Source: an uncultured Prevotellaceae bacterium
Lineage (GTDB): Bacteria; Bacteroidota; Bacteroidia; Bacteroidales; Bacteroidaceae
Length of the DNA: 64,000 bases
Direction of reading: 5' to 3'
Assembly: GCA_902769705.1 (NCBI GenBank)
Contig: CACXPX010000016.1
Coordinates: 1-64,000 of the forward strand
The first letter of the stretch is position 1; each line of letters opens with the position of its first letter. The position numbers were made by a program, and so were the translations under genes. Under the pieces are notes generated by a model. The model made no database searches. It was not told the origin of the DNA and saw nothing but the letters and a program-made list of their open reading frames with translations. Positions 33,800 through 41,583 of this stretch are shown here, in pieces.

Positions 33800-35179
33800 T
33801 TACTTTTTAACAACATCACGCATCCACTTTCCACGCCACAGACGCGTCAGGAACAAAGCACCACGGAACGTCAGTTCGATGGCCATTGCCGTCCAAACGC
33901 CCGTCAAACCATAGTCGCGAGCCAGCAAAGCGGCCAACGTCAGACGCACACACCACATCGACACCAAGTTGAGCGTGGCTGGGCGCAACGTGTCGCCTGC
34001 GCCTACAAAGACGCTATAGCTCACGATGGAAGCGGCAAACATAGGCTCGGCAAAAGCCTCTATGCGCAGACAATGAACGCCCAAGTCGCGAATCTCGGCC
34101 ACAGGCGTGAGCACACCCATCATCTCGGGGGCGAAGACGAACATCAGCACACCCATCAACGCCATGATGCACATACCCATTCCTACCGTCATGTGGGCAA
34201 ACGAACGGCAAATGTCTCTGCGCCCGGCACCCAGACTTTGACCCACCAATGTTGTTGCAGCATCGCCAATACCATACCCAGGCATGTAACAAAGGCTCTC
34301 GGCGGTGATGGCAAAGGTGTTGGCAGCAATGGCGAAATTGCCCAACGGAGCCACAATCATCGTGCTGACAATCTGGGCACCGCTCATCAGCGTCGACTGC
34401 AAAGCCATCGGCGAAGCTATCTTCAACGCATTCTTCACATAATCAGGCACCCAACGGAAAGGTTCGTTGTCGCGCAAAAGCGACAGCATCTCGCTTCGAA
34501 CGATGGCGAAATAACCCTCCAGACACGCTGCTACGAAGATGGCCAGCGCCGAACCGATGGCCGCTCCCATCACACCAAGATGCATGACGAAGATGAAAAG
34601 ATAGTTGAACACCACGTCCAGCAAGCACATTGTCACGCTGATGATGCTCGGAATGCGCATGTTGCCCGAGCACTTCAGCATAGCTCCCGACAGGCTTTTG
34701 AACATGAAGAAGGGCGTTGAGAGCACAAAAATCAGGAAATAGAGACTCGCATCGTGGGCAATATCGGCACCTCCGCCCAGCCAGTAGGGCAACGGGCGGT
34801 AAATCAACAAGCAGACTATGACGATGAACACGCTGAGGAAAGAGGTGCAAACCAAGCCGTGACGAAACACCTGTCGGGCACGCTGGAAGTCGTTGGCACC
34901 AACGAAGTGGGCCACTTGAACGGAAAAACCCATCGAAGCCGCCGACGTGAGACTGCCGAAAAGCCACGTTGTTGACTCCACCAAACCGATGGCTGCCGAT
35001 GCCTCAGCACCCAAATGGCCAACCATCGAAGCGTCGATGAAGAACATCAGCACACTCGTGATTTGCGCCAAAATGGAGGGAATACTCAAACTGACAATCA
35101 GATTGAGCTTATCGTTCGTCCCCATCGGCATTCCTTCACGAATGGCCGCCAGCAGTATGTCGCTTTTCCTGTTGCCCAT
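33800..35179 (-). CDS. MATE family multidrug/Na+ antiporter
   Basis: 459 residues with twelve hydrophobic segments in two related halves, as is usual for MATE (NorM/DinF) transporters: PSILAQITSVLMFFIDASMVGHLGAEASAAIGL at the start is the characteristic first-helix pattern, and PMALQSTLMSGAQIVSTMIVAPLGNFAIAANTFAI begins the second half. Members exchange H+ or Na+ for cationic drugs or metabolites. It is a stand-alone gene with no visible TAnnTTTG box; a terminator lies upstream (35255-35295). Confidence 0.92.
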   Translation of the reverse strand: MGNRKSDILLAAIREGMPMGTNDKLNLIVSLSIPSILAQITSVLMFFIDASMVGHLGAEASAAIGLVESTTWLFGSLTSAASMGFSVQVAHFVGANDFQRARQVFRHGLVCTSFLSVFIVIVCLLIYRPLPYWLGGGADIAHDASLYFLIFVLSTPFFMFKSLSGAMLKCSGNMRIPSIISVTMCLLDVVFNYLFIFVMHLGVMGAAIGSALAIFVAACLEGYFAIVRSEMLSLLRDNEPFRWVPDYVKNALKIASPMALQSTLMSGAQIVSTMIVAPLGNFAIAANTFAITAESLCYMPGYGIGDAATTLVGQSLGAGRRDICRSFAHMTVGMGMCIMALMGVLMFVFAPEMMGVLTPVAEIRDLGVHCLRIEAFAEPMFAASIVSYSVFVGAGDTLRPATLNLVSMWCVRLTLAALLARDYGLTGVWTAMAIELTFRGALFLTRLWRGKWMRDVVKK

Positions 35180-35254
35180 ATCGAGGCTGTCGAGAATGTT
35201 GAGTTAATGAATAGAATCGTATTAAAATGATGAAAAAGAGAAATCAAGGGAGAA

Positions 35255-35295
35255 AAAAGGCTTTCTGCCACATCATGCGAAGCAGAAAGCCTTTT
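35255..35295 (-). terminator. Intrinsic terminator of the FKBP/glyS transcript
   Basis: A 14-bp perfect stem (AAAAGGCTTTCTGC at 35255-35268 and its complement at 35282-35295) with a 13-nt loop. On the minus strand it ends in a run of six T. It lies 26 bp past the FKBP stop. Confidence 0.88.
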
Positions 35296-35321
35296 CTATG
35301 TCAAGACTTCCGAAGCCGTGC

Positions 35322-36032
35322 TCACCACTTGGCAGCCTTCACCTTGAAGGGAGGCTGAGAGGCACCTGCACGATGATAGGAAACGAGTGTGACGTCAAAG
35401 ACCAGCGTAGAATAGGCCGGCACAATGACCGAACCCGTGGTTTTGTCCTTGTTGTCCTTGGTGCCATAACCCAGATTGTAAGGGATATAAACCTTCCAAT
35501 GGTCGCCGATTCGCATATTCTGCAAAGCCGTTGAGAAACCATCGACAACGCCCGAGACTGCAAACTGGGTAGCTGTAGCCGTTGACGGGTCGAACGTTCC
35601 CGCGAACGAACGGTCGAACACCCACCCTGACGAATAGTTAGTGGAGGGAATCAACCGACCTTCATACATGCAACGCACGCTGTCGGTATAGAGCGGACAA
35701 CCTTCTCCCTGACCCTCGCTCAGCACCTGCACAATGATATAGTTGTCGATTTCAGGATGAGACGTTTCGGGGAGCGACCACTTTCGGATGATTTTCCAAC
35801 TGCTGTCACCCGAAGCAATGCGCTGCTGGGTTTGGGCATAGAGGCTGCTGAAATACTGTTCGTTCACCTCCTGCCAGTTGGCAAACTCCTCAACGGTGTC
35901 GTCTTGTTCGCTGCAGGCAGTCAAGCCGAATGGCAAAAGGCAAACGACAACAAAGGCTACGGGTAGGCGCTTCAGCGGGAATGCCAAGGTCATCATTTGC
36001 AACCATTTTCTCAGCGTCACACTTCTTTTCAT
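35322..36032 (-). CDS. FKBP-type peptidyl-prolyl cis-trans isomerase, lipoprotein
   Basis: 236 residues. A lipoprotein signal ends in FGLTAC (Cys ~40), so the N-terminus carries a basic leader and a second possible start (MM at 13-14) that would give a more normal signal length. The C-terminal ~120 residues are an FKBP domain: VRCMYEGRLI, FDRSF, SGVVDGFSTALQNMRIGDHWKVYIPYNLGYG and YSTLVFDVTLV match the canonical order. The protein presumably folds envelope proteins. The gene starts 9 bp after glyS, so they are cotranscribed. Confidence 0.9.
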   Translation of the reverse strand: MKRSVTLRKWLQMMTLAFPLKRLPVAFVVVCLLPFGLTACSEQDDTVEEFANWQEVNEQYFSSLYAQTQQRIASGDSSWKIIRKWSLPETSHPEIDNYIIVQVLSEGQGEGCPLYTDSVRCMYEGRLIPSTNYSSGWVFDRSFAGTFDPSTATATQFAVSGVVDGFSTALQNMRIGDHWKVYIPYNLGYGTKDNKDKTTGSVIVPAYSTLVFDVTLVSYHRAGASQPPFKVKAAKW

Positions 36033-36041
36033 GTTCGGATA

Positions 36042-37583
36042 TTATTTAAGTGTTTTCAGCAACGAAGCGATGCTCACTTTGTCTTCGATGATGCCTGCGA
36101 GGTCGCTGATCTTCACGCGCTCCTGCAGCATCGTGTCGCGGAAACGCAAGGTCACGCAGTCGTCCTTGAGCGAGTCGTGGTCAACTGTGACGCAGTAAGG
36201 CGTTCCGATAGCATCCTGACGACGATAGCGCTTGCCAATGGAGTCTTTCTCGTCGTATTGGCAATTGAAGTGGAAGCGCAGGTCGTTGATGATCTCGCGA
36301 GCCTTCTCGGGCAGTCCGTCTTTCTTCACCAAAGGCATCACAGCCAACTTCACAGGAGCCAGAGCGGCCGGCAGACGGAGCACTGTGCGCGTCTCGCCAT
36401 TCTCGAGTTTCTCCTCGCAGAACGAGTGGCACATGATGCTGAGGAACATGCGGTCGACACCGATAGACGTCTCGATGACGAACGGAGTGTAGCTCTCGTT
36501 GGTCTGCGGGTCAAAGTATTTGATGCTCTTGCCAGAGTATTTCTCATGCTGAGAGAGGTCGAAGTTCGTACGGCTATGAATACCTTCCACCTCTTTGAAG
36601 CCGAACGGCATGTGGAATTCGATGTCGGTAGCGGCGTTAGCATAGTGAGCCAACTTGTCGTGGTCGTGGAAACGATAGTTCTCGGCGCCAAAACCGAGAG
36701 CCTGATGCCAAGCCATACGGGTCTGCTTCCACTGCTGGAACCAGTCGAGCTCGGTGCCGGGCTTCACGAAGAACTGCATCTCCATCTGCTCGAACTCGCG
36801 CATGCGGAAAATGAACTGGCGGGCGACAATCTCATTACGGAAAGCTTTACCAATCTGAGCGATACCGAAAGGAATCTTCATGCGGCCAGTCTTCTGCACG
36901 TTCAGGTAGTTCACGAAAATGCCTTGTGCCGTCTCAGGACGCAGGTAAATCTTCATCGAAGCGTCAGCACTTGCGCCCATCTCGGTGGAGAACATCAAGT
37001 TGAACTGGCGCACATCTGTCCAGTTCTTGGTTCCGCTGATGGGGTCAACAATCTCCTCGTCGAGGATAATCTGCTTCAGTTCGTCGAGGTCGGGGCCTTG
37101 CATTGCGGCAGCATAACGCTGGTGCAGAGCATCGCGCTTCTGCTTGGTTTCCTTCACACGCTCGCTGGTTTCGAGATACTTTGCTTCATCGAAGCTATCG
37201 CCAAAGCGCTTGCGGGCCTTTTCGACTTCTTTTTGAATCTTCTCGTCGTACTTGGCTATCTGGTCCTCGATGAGCACGTCTGCACGATAGCGCTTCTTCG
37301 AGTCGCGGTTGTCAATCAAGGGATCGTTGAAAGCGTCAACGTGTCCGCTGGCTTTCCAGATGGTGGGGTGCATGAAGATGGCTGAGTCGATGCCCACGAT
37401 GTTCTCGTGGAGCAACACCATTGCCTTCCACCAATAATCCTTGATATTCTTTTTCAACTCAACACCGTTCTGACCGTAGTCATAAACGGCTCCTAAACCA
37501 TCGTAAATCTCACTTGAGGGGAACACGAAACCGTACTCCTTACAGTGACTCACGATTTTCTTAAATACATCTTCTTGTGCCAT
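36042..37583 (-). CDS. glyS: Glycyl-tRNA synthetase (homodimeric class II type)
   Basis: 513 residues, the length of the single-chain alpha2 GlyRS rather than the alpha2beta2 type. The N-terminus (YGFVFPSSEIYDGLGAVYDYGQNGVELK) is diagnostic. Class II motifs follow: motif 2 around IAQIGKAFRNEI, the region FRMREFEQMEMQFF, and motif 3 near ETSIGVDRMFLSI. The C-terminal anticodon-binding domain begins near LAPVKLAVMPL. It charges tRNA-Gly. Followed after 9 bp by the FKBP gene. Confidence 0.95.
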   Translation of the reverse strand: MAQEDVFKKIVSHCKEYGFVFPSSEIYDGLGAVYDYGQNGVELKKNIKDYWWKAMVLLHENIVGIDSAIFMHPTIWKASGHVDAFNDPLIDNRDSKKRYRADVLIEDQIAKYDEKIQKEVEKARKRFGDSFDEAKYLETSERVKETKQKRDALHQRYAAAMQGPDLDELKQIILDEEIVDPISGTKNWTDVRQFNLMFSTEMGASADASMKIYLRPETAQGIFVNYLNVQKTGRMKIPFGIAQIGKAFRNEIVARQFIFRMREFEQMEMQFFVKPGTELDWFQQWKQTRMAWHQALGFGAENYRFHDHDKLAHYANAATDIEFHMPFGFKEVEGIHSRTNFDLSQHEKYSGKSIKYFDPQTNESYTPFVIETSIGVDRMFLSIMCHSFCEEKLENGETRTVLRLPAALAPVKLAVMPLVKKDGLPEKAREIINDLRFHFNCQYDEKDSIGKRYRRQDAIGTPYCVTVDHDSLKDDCVTLRFRDTMLQERVKISDLAGIIEDKVSIASLLKTLK

Positions 37584-37612
37584 AATAAACGTTTATTTTG
37601 CAAATTTGTGTG

Positions 37613-37620
37613 CAAAGTTA
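37613..37620 (-). promoter_or_regulatory. -7 box upstream of glyS
   Basis: TAACTTTG on the minus strand, 29 bp before the glyS ATG. The -33 region is replaced by the 8-bp TAAGAATT tandem repeat (37628-37661), so no TTTG is present. Confidence 0.45.
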
Positions 37621-37627
37621 CGATAAT

Positions 37628-37661
37628 TAATTAAGAATTAAGAATTAAGAATTAAGAATTA
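37628..37661. repeat. TAAGAATT tandem repeat (8-bp period, about four copies)
   Basis: TTAAGAAT is repeated about four times in the space between glyS and the TMEM43-like gene. Similar simple A/T octads occur at gene junctions elsewhere in the window (for example 21865-21890 and 25975-26013). Confidence 0.8.
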
Positions 37662-37719
37662 ACAAAAAAACATAGAAAGTTATCTTGTTCATTGTCTTTT
37701 CTTTATGCGCATATAGTGT

Positions 37720-38943
37720 TTATGCTTTACTAATTTGCTTCAGTTTGCTCTTTCCACCTAAGGCAAAAATCCAGACAAGCAGACCGGCTATCGCCAACAA
37801 GGTGATTCCCAAGACTGGCCGATAGAACAGCCATGCGACGGCTATGACTATCAGCGACCACGCGAAACCCAAGACGGTGCAAATCACGCCTACGCCCCAT
37901 CCTACGATACCTGACAGGAACGGAACAAACTTCAGGAGTGTCTCGACAAAGCCGAAGATGAGCTTCAATGCTCCGATGACCATCATGATGCCCAATATAC
38001 GAATCGTCCAAGTGTTGATAGTGTTAGATTCCTGTTCGTCTTCGAAGAATTGGGCCATATCCTTCTTGCCCATCACTAGTTTCTCTAATGTATAGCCGTT
38101 CTTGGCCTTGAAAGGCTTGAAACTGTCACCATCGACAACGGCAACAACTGTTACCTCATGGACTGGAGGCACCTTTTCGAACTTGATGCGCACATCGCCA
38201 ATCTTAGGCGAAGCTTGGTCGAGACCAAGATACAGCTGGTTGTCATTCACGTGGACGTAGTTGTAATCGTTACTATTCAGGTCAATAGGGGTATAGTAAC
38301 GCTCGTATGCCGCTTGTGTGGTTTTGTCTAACTGACGCAGCTGGTTGTCGCTGAAGTCCAGTTTTAACGGCTCAAAAGAATTGATGCTGTGAATCAGGTT
38401 GCTGCTGAGGTTATAAGCGCCAAAGGAAACATGCTCTGCCCATTGCTCGCCATTCTCTATGTAAGCCAACACCACGTTGGTATGTCCGGAAGAGTATTTG
38501 AAATTTTTAGAGTTGACAGGTTTTTTGCTCCAAGTTTTACTATAGTTGTAGGTGTAGGTCTTCTTTACACTACCGTCGCTCTTCTCCCTGGTTTCCTCTT
38601 TCTTGGTTTCATGCCACTGATAGTACTCAGCCGTATGCTTCATCGAGATAGCGTTGACGCCAATTCCGAAATCGTTGTCAATAAGCGAGTCTGTGGTGGC
38701 AGTATTAGCGGTACCACACACCAACTGACCTTCCAAGCTGGCGTCCTTCGTGCTGGGATTTTCCATCTCAACGCATACCGCCTGAGCCTCTTTGAGCATG
38801 TCGCGAGTCTTCACGGAATTACCCTCGTTCCACCACAGCATACCCGTAGCAGTCAGGAAAAGCGTGAAGCCAGTCGCAATCTTTTTGAACGACTGCTTGA
38901 CGCGCGAGCCATAACCAATCGTTTCTGTTTCTTGATACGCCAT
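37720..38943 (-). CDS. TMEM43 family membrane protein
   Basis: 407 residues. One N-terminal membrane segment (about 20-40, GFTLFLTATGMLWWNEG) is followed by a ~280-residue extracytoplasmic domain (HTAEYYQWHE, YNYSKTWS) and a C-terminal cluster of four membrane segments (about 310-400). The WNEG after the first helix and the Tyr-rich domain are typical of the TMEM43/LUMA family; the bacterial role is unknown. It is the last of four minus-strand genes, only 5 bp after the preceding secreted-protein gene. Confidence 0.85.
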   Translation of the reverse strand: MAYQETETIGYGSRVKQSFKKIATGFTLFLTATGMLWWNEGNSVKTRDMLKEAQAVCVEMENPSTKDASLEGQLVCGTANTATTDSLIDNDFGIGVNAISMKHTAEYYQWHETKKEETREKSDGSVKKTYTYNYSKTWSKKPVNSKNFKYSSGHTNVVLAYIENGEQWAEHVSFGAYNLSSNLIHSINSFEPLKLDFSDNQLRQLDKTTQAAYERYYTPIDLNSNDYNYVHVNDNQLYLGLDQASPKIGDVRIKFEKVPPVHEVTVVAVVDGDSFKPFKAKNGYTLEKLVMGKKDMAQFFEDEQESNTINTWTIRILGIMMVIGALKLIFGFVETLLKFVPFLSGIVGWGVGVICTVLGFAWSLIVIAVAWLFYRPVLGITLLAIAGLLVWIFALGGKSKLKQISKA

Positions 38944-38948
38944 ACTAT

Positions 38949-39425
38949 TTATTTCTTCTTGATAGATGCCAATACTGCATCAAAGACGGGCTTATACTTT
39001 GCCTCTTCGCTTGTGAGGAAACTCATCTTGCCTTCGAAGACAAGGCCATCTTCCACGACGAAGTAAAAGTACTGAACAATATCGCCAGCGGTCATGCGGA
39101 TGGTAAGATACTTGCCTTTGACGATGGGATCGTCAACCTTCCAGCCCTCGTCTTTCTGCTCGAACTCCTGCTTCTTGTATTCGCCCCAATAATTGAGAGT
39201 TTCCAATGTTACATCACTAAAATCATCGGGCCATACAGAGAGTTTGTGGTTGTCGTCCTTCTTCCACTCGTTCACTACACCTGGAGTCCAATCATCTACC
39301 ACATCGGCATACTCTTTAGGGTGCTGAACGCTGAACTTTTCACCATTGTAGGTTACCATCTCGTTTTGTGCATTAGCGGTTAATGTGATGACTACGAGAG
39401 CCAAAATAGAAAAAATCTTTTTCAT
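38949..39425 (-). CDS. Small secreted protein of unknown function, upstream of TMEM43-like gene
   Basis: 158 residues with a clear signal peptide (MKKIFSILALVVITLTANAQ). The mature ~138 residues form a mixed alpha/beta domain (YNGEKFSVQHPKEYADVV, LTIRMTAGDIVQYFYFVVEDGLVFEGKMSF) similar in style to small PsbP/DUF-type secreted domains, but I do not recognise a family. The leader is nearly the same as in the 40308-40811 product. Tightly coupled to the TMEM43-like gene. Confidence 0.75.
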   Translation of the reverse strand: MKKIFSILALVVITLTANAQNEMVTYNGEKFSVQHPKEYADVVDDWTPGVVNEWKKDDNHKLSVWPDDFSDVTLETLNYWGEYKKQEFEQKDEGWKVDDPIVKGKYLTIRMTAGDIVQYFYFVVEDGLVFEGKMSFLTSEEAKYKPVFDAVLASIKKK

Positions 39426-39503
39426 TGTAAATAAGTTTAAGCTTATAATTCTTTTATATCTTGAATGGTTGAAAAATTAAGATCTTCCCTACGCAAAAGT
39501 GGA

Positions 39504-40235
39504 TTAGTCTTTTTCATCTACTAGTTCACGCAGATCCTGATTATATTCGGGGCCAGAGGAGTAGTCGATGTCGTCGTTTTTCGCCTGGGTCTCAGTCTCC
39601 GGTTTCTGAGCACTGAATCCGTGGCCGTTCCACTTCAGCGCCTGCTGTTGCTTCGTGCCGCTTGACATCCAGCGCGTCATGACGATGTCCTTGCCGCTGC
39701 GGGGCAGTGAGAAGGATACCATAACACTAGGGGGTGTAGCTTTTTGGGCAGCATCAACACCTGGGTCAGAGGTATAACGCATGGTCTTCGTAGCGTTGTC
39801 GTAGCGGTAAAAGGTCAGGCCATCGTACTGTCCTGGGCTGTAGCGACCATTATCGTAACACATATAGTTGTAGGCAAACAACTTGTGCTTTTGGTCGGCC
39901 TCGTTCCAGTAACACATCTCTATCCTCGCAATGAACTCTACGCCTTCTTCCACCTCACGATACTCGTAGCAAGCAAAGCCGTTCTTCTGGTCGAGAGTGA
40001 AGGTGACGCCCTCATGCTGCGGCTTACCCTTGCGATAACACTCCCACGCATAGCGAATGCCGTTCATAGACTCATCTTCCTCGCCATCTTCACCATAGGT
40101 TGGTGCAAGGATTGCGGTAACAAAGTCGCTGATGGTGGGATTAGCCCCCTTACAGTTCACACGGATTGTACCCTGCGCAGCCACTGTCATCGTGCAGCAC
40201 GCAAAAACTATTGCAAATAAAGCCGCCTTTTTCAT
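39504..40235 (-). CDS. Secreted protein of unknown function
   Basis: 243 residues with a signal peptide (cut near VAAQ, ~21). The mature part contains GANPTISDFVTAILAPTYGEDGEEDESM and a series of short beta strands (YYREVEEGVEF-like, LFAYNYMCYDNGRY, LTFYRYDNATKTMRYT), then an Asp/Glu-rich C-terminus (DIDYSSGPEYNQD). No domain is recognised. It lies 72 bp and 78 bp from its same-strand neighbours, with no promoter box of its own seen. Confidence 0.72.
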   Translation of the reverse strand: MKKAALFAIVFACCTMTVAAQGTIRVNCKGANPTISDFVTAILAPTYGEDGEEDESMNGIRYAWECYRKGKPQHEGVTFTLDQKNGFACYEYREVEEGVEFIARIEMCYWNEADQKHKLFAYNYMCYDNGRYSPGQYDGLTFYRYDNATKTMRYTSDPGVDAAQKATPPSVMVSFSLPRSGKDIVMTRWMSSGTKQQQALKWNGHGFSAQKPETETQAKNDDIDYSSGPEYNQDLRELVDEKD

Positions 40236-40307
40236 TGTTACTTCTGTTTCAATGTTTAATGTTTATTGTTTCATGTTTCGTTTTTCACGTCAAGCAACGT
40301 CGCGTCA

Positions 40308-40811
40308 TTACTTCACCTTCTTGAAGTTATAGGTCTCGCCATTGCCATTCTTCAGCTCAAAGCTCTCGGCAGTCTGATTAGTAATGGTACACTTACCGTT
40401 GAACATGACTTGGTTGACTGTGAGTTCTTTCTTCTCATCAACATCATCCTGCTCAAACTGCCTTAGAGTTTTCTCCAACTCGGGATTTTTCTTGATTTCA
40501 GCCTTCACTTCGTCGTTGAACTTGATGTCTGTAATCTTCATCTCGACCTTCGAGGCGTCTAGTGTAAAGTTCAGCGTTTTCCCAGGTGTATAACTCTGAG
40601 CTGGGGCGGCGAGACTGAAAGTCACTATTCCAATTTCCTTCTCAGCCGTGGCCACCAGACTCTGGCTCACTTGGTCGCTCTTGAAGGTCAGGATATAGTT
40701 CAACGCTGCAATCCCCATCTTCTTCTCGGCTTGCCAGTTTCCCTCCAGACTCTGTGCACTTACTGTCATTGTCATAGCTGCTAAAGCCAGAATAGCAAAA
40801 ATCTTTTTCAT
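40308..40811 (-). CDS. Secreted lipocalin-like small protein of unknown function
   Basis: 167 residues with signal peptide MKKIFAILALAAMTMTVSAQ. The mature part starts SLEGNWQAEKK and ends with CTITNQTAESFELKNGNGETYNF, a GxW-plus-beta-strand pattern seen in small lipocalin-like or copper-resistance-like secreted proteins; the assignment is loose. It is the first gene of the four-gene TMEM43 run and has a -7 box upstream (40884-40877). Confidence 0.72.
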   Translation of the reverse strand: MKKIFAILALAAMTMTVSAQSLEGNWQAEKKMGIAALNYILTFKSDQVSQSLVATAEKEIGIVTFSLAAPAQSYTPGKTLNFTLDASKVEMKITDIKFNDEVKAEIKKNPELEKTLRQFEQDDVDEKKELTVNQVMFNGKCTITNQTAESFELKNGNGETYNFKKVK

Positions 40812-40876
40812 TGTTCTTTCTGTTTAAGTTATTCTTGTTTGGTTAATATTAGTCATCGCTTTGCGCGATTCGGTGG

Positions 40877-40884
40877 CAAAGGTA
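40877..40884 (-). promoter_or_regulatory. -7 box for the TMEM43 gene run
   Basis: TACCTTTG on the minus strand, 65 bp upstream of the ATG at 40811. No TTTG was found at the standard distance. Confidence 0.5.
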
Positions 40885-41158
40885 CAATTATTTAATGGAA
40901 AAACACTCGTTTTCCTACATTATTTAATGAGAAAAAATGCAACAACCAACGAAATACCTGTTTTCAACGGAAAAGCAAATGTTAAAAAACGATGAAATAT
41001 CCTTACAAACTGGTGAAAGAAAAGCATCTGAAATCATGAATGCACGAAAAACTACCCAATTTTGAGCACCAAAATACATTTTAACGAAAACACCTGAATA
41101 TCAACGACTTACAATTTGTATTAAAAAACAAGACCCTAAAACATGCATTCTAAAATTG

Positions 41159-41290
41159 TCAAAGACCATCTTTGACGCCCTCAAAGCATAGCAATGAGCC
41201 TGTCAAAGCATAGGAATGAGGCGATGAAAGCTATGCTTTGAGCGGGTGAAAGCATAGCTTTGACAATGCGAAAGGTCATTAATGGGAGCG
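41159..41290. repeat. Phased 22-bp repeat array D (6 units)
   Basis: Units start at 41159, 41181, 41203, 41225, 41247 and 41269, again exactly 22 bp apart. Modules: TCAAAGACCATCTTTGA, TCAAAGCATAGCAATGA, TCAAAGCATAGGAATGA, TGAAAGCTATGCTTTGA, TGAAAGCATAGCTTTGA and a decayed sixth. Several are near-perfect palindromes. Linkers are CGCCC, GCCTG, GGCGA, GCGGG, CAATG, GAGCG. The leader TAAAATTG (41151-41158) directly before the first TCA is identical to the leader of array A. A hairpin with 8-bp arms (GCACAAAA/TTTTGTGC, 41309-41330) lies just downstream. It is in the 772-bp divergent gap between a secreted-protein gene and parC, which otherwise holds only promoter boxes. Confidence 0.9.
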
Positions 41291-41530
41291 CAAAACATCA
41301 TAAAACATGCACAAAAATACCGTTTTGTGCAATAGATGAAGCTAGAAGAGAGATTCTAGAAGTGTTAAATTTGGAAAAGAAATTTGACAAACAAAAACAT
41401 CATTTCATCGACTCCAAGCAATCCTCGACACTATAAAATTCGCATCGGCGTGTCCGATTCTTAGTTGTTTGTTCATCAATAATAAGAAGAAAAAAATCGA
41501 GCGGAATGCTGATTTATCAAGTTTTTTTCG

Positions 41531-41538
41531 TACTTTTG
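41531..41538 (+). promoter_or_regulatory. -7 box upstream of parC
   Basis: TACTTTTG lies 45 bp before the ATG at 41584. The -33 partner is not evident. Confidence 0.5.
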
Positions 41539-41583
41539 CGAGTAAATTGAACGAAAACCTGATAAAAGCGACGAAAAACAGAT

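Noticed and set aside
37628-37661. TAAGAATT repeat as an attachment or origin site
   Set aside because: Only about four simple octads with no neighbouring mobile or replication gene; similar A/T octads occur at several gene junctions.
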